Part shown: piece after piece, positions 23,569 to 30,848 of the stretch | Position numbering within the stretch: the first letter of the stretch is position 1 | Layout: every line of letters starts with the position of its first letter | From: JAAZPG01 sp012797375 | Lineage (GTDB): Bacteria; Acidobacteriota; Aminicenantia; Aminicenantales; UBA4085 | NCBI GenBank assembly: GCA_937868205.1 | Contig: CALMMC010000013.1 | Location: 1 to 37,260 of the forward strand | DNA length: 37,260 nt | Reading direction: 5' to 3' | Notes under the pieces: generated by a model | Database searches by the model: none | Told to the model about the DNA's origin: nothing | Seen by the model: only the letters and a program-made list of their open reading frames with translations | Made by a program: the position numbers and the translations under genes

Positions 23569-25689
23569 TCAAGCGCGGTCCACGGACACAACGCCGTCGA
23601 CGCGGGCGATCTCCGTCCGGATCGCCTCCAAGTGCCCGATGTTCCTGACCTTGAGGGTCATCCGGATCTGGGCGTTTCGGTCGGCGTAAGTCGCCACTTC
23701 GGCTTTGACGATATCCGCTTCCTGGCCGGCGACGACCGCCGTCACCCGGGCGAGAACTCCGGGCCGGTCGACCGCCGAGACGACAAGCCCGGCCTTGTAG
23801 ACGACCGGCTTGAGGTCTCCCCAGGAGACCTCGATGAGGCGGTCCGGCGACAGCAATTCATTGACGATCCGGTGGCAGCGGCCGGCATGGACGGTGATCC
23901 CCTTTCCCGTCGTGAGATATCCGATGATCTGCTCGCCCTGGATCGGGGAACAGCACTTGGCCAGCCGGACGAATTCCCGGGTGCGGTCCTGCACCTGGAT
24001 CTCCTCCCGGCCGCCGGCCGGACGTTTCCTCCGGGGCTGAAGGCCCGGCCAAATCCGGTCCATGATTTTCCGGTTCAGGACGATCTTCCCCCGGCCGAGA
24101 AGGGCGTAGAAATATTCGAGCGACCGGAGGGGCACGGAAACGGCCTCCTTCAGCCCGGCCAACAAGTCGTCCCCCTCGGGAAATCCGGCCGGCAGCCGGT
24201 AGCGGGCGGTTTCCCGTTCCCATAGCCTTCGGCCCAGGGCTACGGCCCGCTGGAAATCCCGCTGGTTGAGACGACGCTTTATAAGATGCCGGGCGCCCGA
24301 GGTGAAGGCCATCGACAGCCAATTGCGGGAGGGTTCCCGGTCGGGCGCGGTGAGGATCTCGACGATATCGCCCGTTCTCAGGGGCGTCCGCAGGGGCGAG
24401 GATTTCCCGTTGATTTTCGCCCCGGCGGCGTGCAGGCCGATTTCCGTGTGGATGCGGAAAGCGAAATCCAGGGCCGAGGCTCCGGCGGGCAGGGGGATCA
24501 CCCGGCCCCTGGGCGTAAAGACGTACACTTCCTCGGGGATCAGGTTGATTTTCAACTGCTTGAGGAATTCCTTCGGGTCGCGCTGCTCCTTGAAGAGCTC
24601 GACCATTTCCCGCAGCCAGTGCAGCCGCCGGTCTTCCTTGACCAGGGCCTGGGCGTCCTTGTCCTTATAGCGCCAGTGGGCGGCGATCCCGTTTTCGGCC
24701 AGGGCGTGCATCTCGGCCGTCCGGATTTGGATCTCGAAGCTGCTCTGGTCTTCGGTCAGGATGGTCGTGTGGAGAGCCTGGTACAGGTTGGGCTTGGGCA
24801 TGGCGATGAAATCGCGGAAGCGGCTGGGGATGGGCGGCCAGCTTTGATGGATGAGGCCGAGGATCTGGTAGCAGTTCCGGACCGAGTCGGTGATGATCCG
24901 GAGCGCCAGATAATCATAGACCTGGCCGAAATCGATCTTCTGCGTCTTCATCTTCTGCCAGACGCTGTACGGCCGCTTGATCCGGCTCTGGATCTCGGCC
25001 GGAATCCGGCTTTCGGCGATTTTCCGCTTCAGCGTCCGTTGAAACTCGGCCAGGGTCCGCTCGGATTTTTTACGCCGGGGCTCAAGCAGCGCGGCCATCC
25101 GGAAGTATTCCTCGGGTTCGACATAGCGGAACGCCAGGTCTTCCAGCTCGGCCTTGATCCGGCCCATCCCCAGCCGGTCGGCGATGGGCGCATAGATCTC
25201 CATCGTTTCCGCGGCGATCCTCTTCTGGGCCGCTTCGGGAAGGAATTTCAACGTCCGGAGATTGTGGAGACGGTCCGCCAGCTTGATGAAGATGACCCGC
25301 ATGTCGTCGGTCATGGCCAGGATGATTTTCCGAATCGTCTCGGCCCGCTGGAGTTCCGGCGAGGATTCCTGGACCCGGCTGATTTTCGTCACGCCCTCCA
25401 CGAGAGAGGCGATGTCCTTGCCGAACGTCTCCCGGAGCTCTTCCGCGGTGACGTCCGTGTCCTCGAGAACGTCGTGGAGGAGGCCGGCGGTCAGGGCGGT
25501 GGCGTCCAAGTTCATGTCGGCCAACTGGGCGGTCACCTCGAGGGGGTGGCTGAGGTAAGGCTCGCCCGAACGCCGGACCTGACCCTTGTGGGCCCGGGCG
25601 GAAAAGACCGTTGCTTTTTGAAGGAGGGCGATTTCCTTCTCGCTGAAGCGAGTGGAAACCTTTTCCAGGATATCGTCGATGCGGATCAT
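23569..25689 (-). CDS. rel: Bifunctional (p)ppGpp synthetase/hydrolase (Rel/SpoT type)
   Basis: A 706-residue stringent-response enzyme. The N-terminal HD hydrolase is intact (RSGEPYLSHPLEV, GLLHDVLEDTDV, ADRLHNLRTLKFLP). The synthetase domain has YSVWQKMKTQKIDFGQVYDY and SRFRDFIAMPKPNLYQALHT; RFRD corresponds to the RxKD of bifunctional enzymes (Lys replaced by Arg) rather than the ExDD of RelA. A TGS domain follows (VYVFTPRGRVIPLPAGASAL), then the conserved cysteine region CCSPIQGEQIIGYLT and a C-terminal ACT domain. It makes and degrades the alarmone in response to starvation signals at the ribosome. It is the last gene of a leftward operon and overlaps gmhB by 4 nt. Confidence 0.95.
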   Translation of the reverse strand: MIRIDDILEKVSTRFSEKEIALLQKATVFSARAHKGQVRRSGEPYLSHPLEVTAQLADMNLDATALTAGLLHDVLEDTDVTAEELRETFGKDIASLVEGVTKISRVQESSPELQRAETIRKIILAMTDDMRVIFIKLADRLHNLRTLKFLPEAAQKRIAAETMEIYAPIADRLGMGRIKAELEDLAFRYVEPEEYFRMAALLEPRRKKSERTLAEFQRTLKRKIAESRIPAEIQSRIKRPYSVWQKMKTQKIDFGQVYDYLALRIITDSVRNCYQILGLIHQSWPPIPSRFRDFIAMPKPNLYQALHTTILTEDQSSFEIQIRTAEMHALAENGIAAHWRYKDKDAQALVKEDRRLHWLREMVELFKEQRDPKEFLKQLKINLIPEEVYVFTPRGRVIPLPAGASALDFAFRIHTEIGLHAAGAKINGKSSPLRTPLRTGDIVEILTAPDREPSRNWLSMAFTSGARHLIKRRLNQRDFQRAVALGRRLWERETARYRLPAGFPEGDDLLAGLKEAVSVPLRSLEYFYALLGRGKIVLNRKIMDRIWPGLQPRRKRPAGGREEIQVQDRTREFVRLAKCCSPIQGEQIIGYLTTGKGITVHAGRCHRIVNELLSPDRLIEVSWGDLKPVVYKAGLVVSAVDRPGVLARVTAVVAGQEADIVKAEVATYADRNAQIRMTLKVRNIGHLEAIRTEIARVDGVVSVDRA

Positions 25690-26270
25690 TTCCGGACGGA
25701 TTTTTCCCGGGTCAAAATCCAGCCCGCGGCCTCCAGGATGTCGGCGGCCACGGCCGGGAGAGGATCCGTCCCCTTTTCCAGCAGATCGTGGGCCCCGCGC
25801 CCGTAGCCGGTCAGGACTAAAACGGGTGTGGCTCCGATCGCCCGGGCGAACCGGATGTCGTCCGCTTTATCGCCGACCATGTAAGAACGGGCCAGGTCCA
25901 AGGATAGATCGGCCGCGGCTTGGAGCCCAAGGCCGGGAAGGGGTTTGCGGCAGCGGCAGTCGCGGCCGTACCGGGGATCCCGGGAGGCGGCGAAATGGGG
26001 GCAGGAATAAAAAGCGTCGAGACGGGCGCCGGCGGCGGCGAAGGCTCCGGCCAGGCGGGAATGGATGTCAGCCAGCTCGTCCTCGGTTAAATAACCCCGG
26101 CCGATTCCGGATTGGTTGGTGACGACGACGACCGTCAGCCCGGCTTCGTTCAAGCGCCGCACGGCCTCGAAGCTTTGCGGGAAAATCGCCATCTGGTCGA
26201 AGCGGCTGGCGTAGCCGGCGTCATCGACGATCGTTCCGTCGCGATCCAGGAAAACGGCCGGCCGTTTCAT
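25686..26270 (-). CDS. gmhB: D-glycero-heptose 1,7-bisphosphate phosphatase
   Basis: A 194-residue HAD-family phosphatase in the pathway to ADP-heptose for lipopolysaccharide cores. The nucleophile motif is FLDRDGTIVDD (Asp9 and Asp11), followed by VVVVTNQSGIGRGYL and YMVGDKADDIRFARA. The zinc-loop cysteines typical of GmhB are present (YSCPHFAA and CRCRKPLPG). It overlaps both neighbours by 4 nt (waaF upstream, rel downstream). Together with waaF it shows that the cell makes heptose-containing LPS. Confidence 0.94.
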   Translation of the reverse strand: MKRPAVFLDRDGTIVDDAGYASRFDQMAIFPQSFEAVRRLNEAGLTVVVVTNQSGIGRGYLTEDELADIHSRLAGAFAAAGARLDAFYSCPHFAASRDPRYGRDCRCRKPLPGLGLQAAADLSLDLARSYMVGDKADDIRFARAIGATPVLVLTGYGRGAHDLLEKGTDPLPAVAADILEAAGWILTREKSVRK

Positions 26271-27268
26271 AAAAAACTCCCGGCCGCCTCAGCCGCTTCC
26301 TCGGCCGGGATTCCCGCCAGGCAGCGGTGGTCATAAGGACAGGCGCGGTAGAGACAGGGCCAGCAGACGACGTCCTTTTTCAAGATGATCCGGGGCTCGT
26401 GGTACGGAGCGGTGACGGCCGGATCGGTGGGGCCGAAGAGGGCCACGACGGGGACCCGGAAGGCATTGGCCAGGTGCATGGGCCCCGAGTCGTTGGTGAC
26501 GAAGACGGCGGCCGCCTGGATGACTCCGAGGAGCTCGCGGAGGGTCGTTTTCCCCGTGAGGTCGGCCGCCGGGCGGCCGAGGCCGGCGCATATGATCGCG
26601 GCGGCGGAACGATCGGCCGCGGTTCCGGTGACGGCGATTTCGGCTCCATGACGTTCCTGGAGGATTCGGGCCAGGGCCGAAAAGCGTTCCGGCGCCCAGC
26701 GCTTGGCCGGACCGTAGGCGGCGCCCGGGCTGAGAACGATCAGGGGACGGCGGGGGTCCAATCCGGCCTCGGCAAGAAGATCCCGCCCGCGGGCGGCTTC
26801 TTCCTCCGTCACGGAGAGACGGATATCGGGAAGAGGGGCCGGGATTCCCAGCCCCTCCATCAGGTCCGTGTAGTACCGGACCATGTGGACGGGCTCGTCG
26901 CTTTTCCGGATCCGGACCCGCCGGGTTAAAAGAGGGCCGCGGCCGTCGCGCGCGTATCCCCAGCGCTCGGGAATCCGGGCGAGGGCGAACACCAAGGCCG
27001 AGGCGAAGGAATTTGTCAAAAGAAGCCCGGCCTCGAATCGCTCGTTCCTCAACTCGGCGGCCGCCCGCCGGAGGCTGGATCCCCGGGCCGACGGACCCCG
27101 GTGGAACGAGCGCGCCTCCGTTTCCGGTCCGGAATAGAGATCGCCGATTCCATCCGGGGCGATGATCGAAATCTCATCGTCCGGAAAATGCCGGCGCAGG
27201 GCGGTCAGGGCGGGGAAGGCCATCAGCGCATCGCCGAGCCAATTCGGCGTCCGGACGACGATTTTCAT
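26267..27268 (-). CDS. waaF: LPS heptosyltransferase II (glycosyltransferase family 9)
   Basis: A 333-residue glycosyltransferase that adds heptose to the inner core of lipid A at the cytoplasmic face of the inner membrane. It begins MKIVVRTPNWLGDALMAFPA; the donor-binding half has VLSPGAAYGPAKRWAPERFS and VTNDSGPMHLANAFRVPVVA followed by LFGPTDP. The C-terminal cysteine pattern CWPCLYRACPYDHRCL is typical of RfaF/WaaF. The start is 19 bp downstream of the fmdB-like gene; the end overlaps gmhB by 4 nt. Distinguishing heptosyltransferase II from I or III by eye is less certain than the family call. Confidence 0.9.
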   Translation of the reverse strand: MKIVVRTPNWLGDALMAFPALTALRRHFPDDEISIIAPDGIGDLYSGPETEARSFHRGPSARGSSLRRAAAELRNERFEAGLLLTNSFASALVFALARIPERWGYARDGRGPLLTRRVRIRKSDEPVHMVRYYTDLMEGLGIPAPLPDIRLSVTEEEAARGRDLLAEAGLDPRRPLIVLSPGAAYGPAKRWAPERFSALARILQERHGAEIAVTGTAADRSAAAIICAGLGRPAADLTGKTTLRELLGVIQAAAVFVTNDSGPMHLANAFRVPVVALFGPTDPAVTAPYHEPRIILKKDVVCWPCLYRACPYDHRCLAGIPAEEAAEAAGSFL

Positions 27269-27287
27269 GGGCCGGGATTTCCGCCTC

Positions 27288-27566
27288 TTACTCCGCGCCG
27301 GCGACCGGCTTGGCGGCGGATTCGGCCGCTTTTTCGGCCTTTTCCTTCCGCCCGGTCTTTTTCTTTCCCTCGGCCGGGGAGGCGCCCTTTTTAGCGTAGT
27401 CGTTGATGTAGAATCCGGATCCCTTGAACTGAATGGCTGGAGAGGAGATCAGTTTCCGGAGAGGCCCTCCGCAGTGAGGGCATTTTTGGCAGGGGGGATC
27501 GGAAACCTTCTGGATCCGTTCGATCCGCTGCCGGCATTTCTCGCAGGCATATTCATAAATCGGCAT
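27288..27566 (-). CDS. FmdB-family zinc-ribbon protein
   Basis: A 92-residue protein that begins MPIYEYACEKCRQRIERIQK and continues with CQKCPHCGGPLRKLIS, giving two CxxC pairs for one zinc ion. The family is often annotated as a putative regulatory protein (FmdB, from formamidase operons) but its role is not established. After KGSGFYINDYAK the last 35 residues are Lys/Glu/Ala-rich and probably disordered. It is the first gene of the leftward operon with waaF, gmhB and rel, with promoter -10 about 35 bp upstream of its ATG. Longer open frames upstream were rejected because they cross this promoter. Confidence 0.9.
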   Translation of the reverse strand: MPIYEYACEKCRQRIERIQKVSDPPCQKCPHCGGPLRKLISSPAIQFKGSGFYINDYAKKGASPAEGKKKTGRKEKAEKAAESAAKPVAGAE

Positions 27567-27600
27567 CGGCGCATCCTTCGCGATGAGATTTAACCCGTTC

Positions 27601-27629
27601 ATTATAGCAAAGTTCGAGCGGATGGGAAA
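27601..27629 (-). promoter_or_regulatory. Promoter of the fmdB-like/waaF/gmhB/rel operon
   Basis: On the minus strand a perfect TATAAT (27601-27606) with a weak -35, TTTCCC (27624-27629), at 17 bp. The leader would be about 28 nt and includes GAAGGAT before the ATG. Confidence 0.6.
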
Positions 27630-27631
27630 AT

Positions 27632-27659
27632 TTGACAATTCGTTCCCCTTGGGTAAAAT
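27632..27659 (+). promoter_or_regulatory. Divergent promoter for the small membrane protein genes
   Basis: Perfect TTGACA (27632-27637) and TAAAAT (27654-27659) with a 16-bp spacer. It is back to back with the leftward promoter, with only 2 bp between the two -35 elements, so polymerase binding at one should hinder the other. Confidence 0.65.
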
Positions 27660-27693
27660 AGAACCGAAGCTTTTCTGCGGAAGGTATGTTGTT

Positions 27694-27813
27694 ATGAACG
27701 GCTTTTTTAAGACATTCCTCGGGATCGTCGTTCTTTTCTCGGTGTTTTTCCTCGGGTTCAACCTGGGCAAGGATAAAGAGCGGCGCAAAATTCCCGAATT
27801 CCAGAAGAACTGA
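27694..27813 (+). CDS. Small single-pass membrane protein (39 residues), unknown function
   Basis: The peptide begins MNGFFKTFLGIVVLFSVFFL, making one hydrophobic helix (about residues 4-24), followed by a charged tail GKDKERRKIPEFQKN. It belongs to no family I recognise. A good promoter lies 35 bp upstream and an intrinsic terminator directly downstream, so it looks like a real one-gene transcript. The ribosome-binding site is modest (AAGG at 27681). By charge, the tail is probably cytoplasmic. Confidence 0.6.
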   Translation: MNGFFKTFLGIVVLFSVFFLGFNLGKDKERRKIPEFQKN

Positions 27814-27820
27814 TTCTTCG

Positions 27821-27869
27821 GGAACGGGGGCGTTCCGCCCGTCCGGCGGCGCGGGCCGTTCCTTTTTTT
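27821..27869 (+). terminator. Probable intrinsic terminator after the 39-residue gene
   Basis: GGAACGG (27821-27827) pairs with CCGTTCC (27856-27862), followed by seven T (27863-27869). An inner stem GCCCG/CGGGC (27837-27841 with 27852-27856) shortens the loop. GGAACG can alternatively form a perfect short hairpin with CGTTCC at 27831-27836, which would compete with the terminator. Confidence 0.6.
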
Positions 27870-27918
27870 CGCCCGGCCGGCCCGATCGGGACCGGGGGCT
27901 GGCTGGAAAGAGGCGGCA

Positions 27919-28236
27919 ATGAACATCGGCATGATCGGCATCTTCGTCATTTTCGGCATCTTCATCATTCTGCTTGCGGCTAATCCCCGCCTCTCCTGTT
28001 TCGGGAGAAAGCTCAGGTCGCCGCTCTACCCCCTTTATCGGAAGAAGAAGATGGAGGAGGAGGCCCGGCGTCTGCGCCAAGCGAAGCTGCGGACCTTGAA
28101 AACGGAGGATTACGGATTCAAGCTCGACGATTCCCCGCCGGCCGCGGATGCCGGGGCGCCTTCCCGCCCGTCCGTTTCGGAGGGGGCCGGAAAGAACGCC
28201 GCCTCGGCCGAGGACTACGGGCTCAAGCTGGATTGA
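27919..28236 (+). CDS. Small membrane protein with a repeated EDYG(F/L)KLD motif, unknown function
   Basis: A 105-residue protein with one N-terminal membrane helix (MIGIFVIFGIFIILLAANP), a basic stretch (YRKKKMEEEARRLRQAK) that may form a coiled coil, and two copies of a short motif, EDYGFKLD in the middle and EDYGLKLD at the very C-terminus. The copies are joined by a Pro/Ala/Gly-rich linker. I do not recognise the family. Duplicated terminal motifs of this kind suggest a short peptide ligand for a partner protein (inference). It is followed after 16 bp by a lipoprotein gene. Confidence 0.65.
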   Translation: MNIGMIGIFVIFGIFIILLAANPRLSCFGRKLRSPLYPLYRKKKMEEEARRLRQAKLRTLKTEDYGFKLDDSPPAADAGAPSRPSVSEGAGKNAASAEDYGLKLD

Positions 28237-28252
28237 AGATAGACGAGAAATC

Positions 28253-28933
28253 GTGAAGGCCCCCGCCTCCTTCCCTTCCGGATTTCGTTTCCTTCTGGGA
28301 ATCGCGCTGGTCGTCTGGGGCTTGGCGGCCGCGGCCTGTCGCCCCTCCCGCCCCCTCCTCCGACCGGGCGAGGACTTGCGGGAGCTTGAGGGATACGCCT
28401 CGCTCCGCCTGACCCGCGGGGAAGAGTCATCCCGCTCGAAATTCGCCTTCGCCGTTCTTCTTCCGCACCGGGCCCGGCTGGATATCTTTGACGCCCTCGG
28501 CCGGGCGGTTTCGATTTTCCTGATCCGGGGCGAAGACGCCTATCTCGCCCTGCCCTCGGAGCGCATATACTGGCGAGGGGGGCGGGATGAGGTCATCGAG
28601 AAATTCCTCGGATTTCCCGTCCGTCCCTTGGAAATGGCCGGATTGATTTCCGGACGATGGAGCGAACCGTCCCAGGAAGGCTGGAAATTGGTTCGTGATG
28701 CCCGGGGACGGGTCGTCTCGGGCGAGCGCGGCGGTCTGTCGTTCCGCGTCTTGGAATTCTCCTCCGGGGGAAGCGACGTGCCGCGGCGCTGGACGTTCCG
28801 CCACGCCGGGACGGAAGGGACCGTCACCCTGCTGGAGGCGGCCTTTGACCGGTCCGAACCGGATTTCTCCTTGGATTTTCTCCGGACCTGCCGTTCCGTG
28901 ACCTGGCCGGAAATCGAGAAGCTCTTCCGGTGA
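28253..28933 (+). CDS. LolB-like outer-membrane lipoprotein
   Basis: A 226-residue protein with a lipoprotein signal: hydrophobic LLGIALVVWGLAAAAC with a lipobox ending at Cys. The mature part has the LolA/LolB-like half-barrel pattern (LEGYASLRLTRGEES, RARLDIFDALGRAVSIFL, EKFLGFPVRPLEMAGLISG). LolB inserts lipoproteins into the outer membrane. The order lolB-ispE-prs is also found in E. coli and other proteobacteria, which supports the call. The start is taken as GTG 28253 because it directly precedes the signal peptide; the frame is open further up within the previous gene. The GTGA at 28930-28933 overlaps ispE. Confidence 0.65.
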   Translation: MKAPASFPSGFRFLLGIALVVWGLAAAACRPSRPLLRPGEDLRELEGYASLRLTRGEESSRSKFAFAVLLPHRARLDIFDALGRAVSIFLIRGEDAYLALPSERIYWRGGRDEVIEKFLGFPVRPLEMAGLISGRWSEPSQEGWKLVRDARGRVVSGERGGLSFRVLEFSSGGSDVPRRWTFRHAGTEGTVTLLEAAFDRSEPDFSLDFLRTCRSVTWPEIEKLFR

Positions 28934-29895
28934 GGATTCCTTCGTTCGCCAAGGTCAACCTCGGGCTGGAAATTTTGGGAAAGCGCCCGGACGGCTACCA
29001 TGACATCCGGACGCTGTTTCAGTGGGTTGATTTCTTCGACCTCTTGGAGTTGCGGCCTCTCGACGGGCCGGAGATCCGGCTTCGAGGGGACGATCCTTCA
29101 ATTCCCTGGGACGAGTCCAATCTCGTTTTCAAGGCGGCCGTTCTCCTTCGGGAGGCCGGCGGAAGCCGCCGCGGGGCGGAAATTGTCGTGGCCAAGAGGG
29201 TTCCGGCCGGCGGAGGATTCGGCGGCGGAAGCTCGAACGCGGCCGCTGTTCTCCTGGGACTCAACCGGCTCTGGGAGTTGGGGCTAGAACCCGCCGATCT
29301 CGAAGCCTTGGGGCGGAAGTTGGGAATGGACGTCCCCTATTTTTTCACCGGCGGTCTATGCCTGGGGGAGGAGCGGGGAGACCGGCTGACCCCCCTGCCC
29401 GATCTGCCGGTCCGTTGGCTCGTTCTCGTTCTTCCTCCCTTGACCGTGTCGACGCGCCTGATTTACGAGTCCTTGCCTCCAGCCTCCTTGACTTCCGCCG
29501 ATAAAGCCAGTAAAATTACGCAGTTTCTCGGGACCCGGGAACTCGGCTCCCTGACGAATGCGCTCGAAGAGACGATTTTTCGCTTCTTCCCTCAGTTGAA
29601 CGAGATTAAACGCTTTTTGCGGGATCAGGGCGCGGTTTTATCTCTCGTCACCGGTTCCGGGGCGGGTGTTTTCGGCCTTTTCGAGAAACGCGAGGAGGCC
29701 GAAAGATGCCGGGCCGCGTTGGCCGGCCGTTGGGACGCCGTGACGGCGTCGACGCTGAGCCGGGCCCAAGGATGGGACGCAATCACGTCTGGGGCGTCGC
29801 CAAGCGGTAAGGCAGCGGGCTTTGGACCCGCGATTCGGGGGTTCGAATCCTCCCGCCCCAGCTCCGGAAATAAACGCGCCGGGCGCGCGACATAA
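28930..29895 (+). CDS. ispE: 4-diphosphocytidyl-2-C-methyl-D-erythritol kinase, reading frame runs through tRNA-Gln
   Basis: GHMP-family kinase of the MEP isoprenoid pathway; phosphorylates CDP-ME at the 2-hydroxyl. Family marks: SFAKVNLGLEILGKRPDGYH, the ATP-binding loop PAGGGFGGGSSNAAAVL, LGMDVPYFFTGG and VTGSGAGVFGLF. The first 286 residues equal the usual IspE length (E. coli 283). The frame then continues through the complete tRNA-Gln gene and ends 34 bases beyond it, adding about 35 residues (SGASPSGKAAGF and so on) not expected in the enzyme. Start GTG overlaps the upstream stop. Whether the extension is made, or the mRNA is cut by RNase P first, cannot be told from sequence. Confidence 0.9.
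   Translation: MRIPSFAKVNLGLEILGKRPDGYHDIRTLFQWVDFFDLLELRPLDGPEIRLRGDDPSIPWDESNLVFKAAVLLREAGGSRRGAEIVVAKRVPAGGGFGGGSSNAAAVLLGLNRLWELGLEPADLEALGRKLGMDVPYFFTGGLCLGEERGDRLTPLPDLPVRWLVLVLPPLTVSTRLIYESLPPASLTSADKASKITQFLGTRELGSLTNALEETIFRFFPQLNEIKRFLRDQGAVLSLVTGSGAGVFGLFEKREEAERCRAALAGRWDAVTASTLSRAQGWDAITSGASPSGKAAGFGPAIRGFESSRPSSGNKRAGRAT
29790..29861 (+). tRNA. tRNA-Gln (anticodon TTG)
   Basis: All four arms pair. Acceptor TGGGGCG (29790-29796) with CGCCCCA (29854-29860), discriminator G at 29861; D stem GCC/GGC; anticodon stem GCGGG (29815-29819) with CCCGC (29827-29831) around the loop CTTTGGA, giving anticodon TTG at 29822-29824; T stem GGGGG/CCTCC with one G-U pair and loop TTCGAAT. The 3' CCA is not encoded. 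The gene lies wholly inside the ispE reading frame. Confidence 0.95.
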
Positions 29896-29907
29896 AAGGA
29901 TACGACC

Positions 29908-30834
29908 ATGAAGCTGTTCGCCGGTTCATCGAATCCCGGCTTGGCCCGGGAGATCGCCGCCTACCTGCGGATCGATCTGGGCACTTGCGTCCTGGATCGC
30001 TTCTCCGACGGGGAAATCCATTTCTACATCGACGAAAACGTCCGGGGCGAGGATATCTTCATCCTTCAGAGCGGCTCCAACGAGGCCAATTTCAACCTCA
30101 TGGAGCTCTTTATCATGATCGATGCCTTCAAGCGGGCCTCGGCCGACCGGATCACGGCGGTCATTCCGTATTACGGGTACGCCCGCCAGGATTGGAAGGA
30201 CCGGCCCCGCGTTCCGATTTCAGCCCGCCTGGTCGCCGATCTCCTGGAGACCGCGGGGGCCGACCGGATTCTGACCATGGACCTGCATTCTCCCCAGATC
30301 CAGGGATTCTTCTCCGTTCCCGTGGACAACCTCACCGTGGTCCCGGTCATGGTCAAGCATGTCCAAAGCCGCGGCCTGAAGAATATCACCATCGTCTCGC
30401 CCGACGCCGGCGGGGTCGGGCGGGCCAAGCATTTCGCCCGGCGCCTGGACGCCCCGCTGGCCATCATCGACAAGCGCCGCCCGGCCCCCAATGTCGCCCA
30501 GGTTTTCAACGTCATCGGCGACGTCGTCGGCCAAACCTGCGTCCTTTTCGACGACATGGTCGATACCGCCGGGACGCTGTGTCTGAGCGCCGAGGCCCTG
30601 AAGAACGCCGGGGCGGCCGAGGTTTTGGCCTGCTCCACCCATGCCGTCCTTTCCGGCAAGGCCCTGGACAAAATCGAGTCATCGCCCATTGAAACGCTCA
30701 TCGTGTCTAATACCATCGCTCCGGAGAAGCGTCGGGCTTGTGCCAAGATCGAGACGCTGTCCGTGGCTGAGCTCTTCGGCGAGGCTATCCGCCGGATCAA
30801 TGAAAAAAGCTCCGTGAGCTCGCTGTTCGATTAA
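29908..30834 (+). CDS. prs: Ribose-phosphate pyrophosphokinase (PRPP synthetase)
   Basis: A 308-residue enzyme making PRPP from ribose 5-phosphate and ATP, for nucleotides, His and Trp. Conserved pieces: FSDGEIHFYIDENVRGEDIF, YYGYARQDWKDRPRVPISAR, MDLHSPQIQGFFSVPVDNL, VSPDAGGVGRAKHFARRL and the PRPP loop VLFDDMVDTAGTL. In the ATP-binding stretch ARQDWKD, Trp stands where the human enzyme has Lys (ARQDKKD); otherwise the region is in register. AAAGGA precedes ATG 29908. It lies 46 bp after the tRNA and 14 bp before rplY. Confidence 0.96.
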   Translation: MKLFAGSSNPGLAREIAAYLRIDLGTCVLDRFSDGEIHFYIDENVRGEDIFILQSGSNEANFNLMELFIMIDAFKRASADRITAVIPYYGYARQDWKDRPRVPISARLVADLLETAGADRILTMDLHSPQIQGFFSVPVDNLTVVPVMVKHVQSRGLKNITIVSPDAGGVGRAKHFARRLDAPLAIIDKRRPAPNVAQVFNVIGDVVGQTCVLFDDMVDTAGTLCLSAEALKNAGAAEVLACSTHAVLSGKALDKIESSPIETLIVSNTIAPEKRRACAKIETLSVAELFGEAIRRINEKSSVSSLFD

Positions 30835-30848
30835 GGAGGACGACTTCC

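Noticed and set aside
27553..28080. Minus-strand open frames across the 27.6-28.0 kb promoter region
   Set aside because: They run through two promoters and a terminator and encode nothing recognisable; the true FmdB-like start is MPIYEYAC at 27566.
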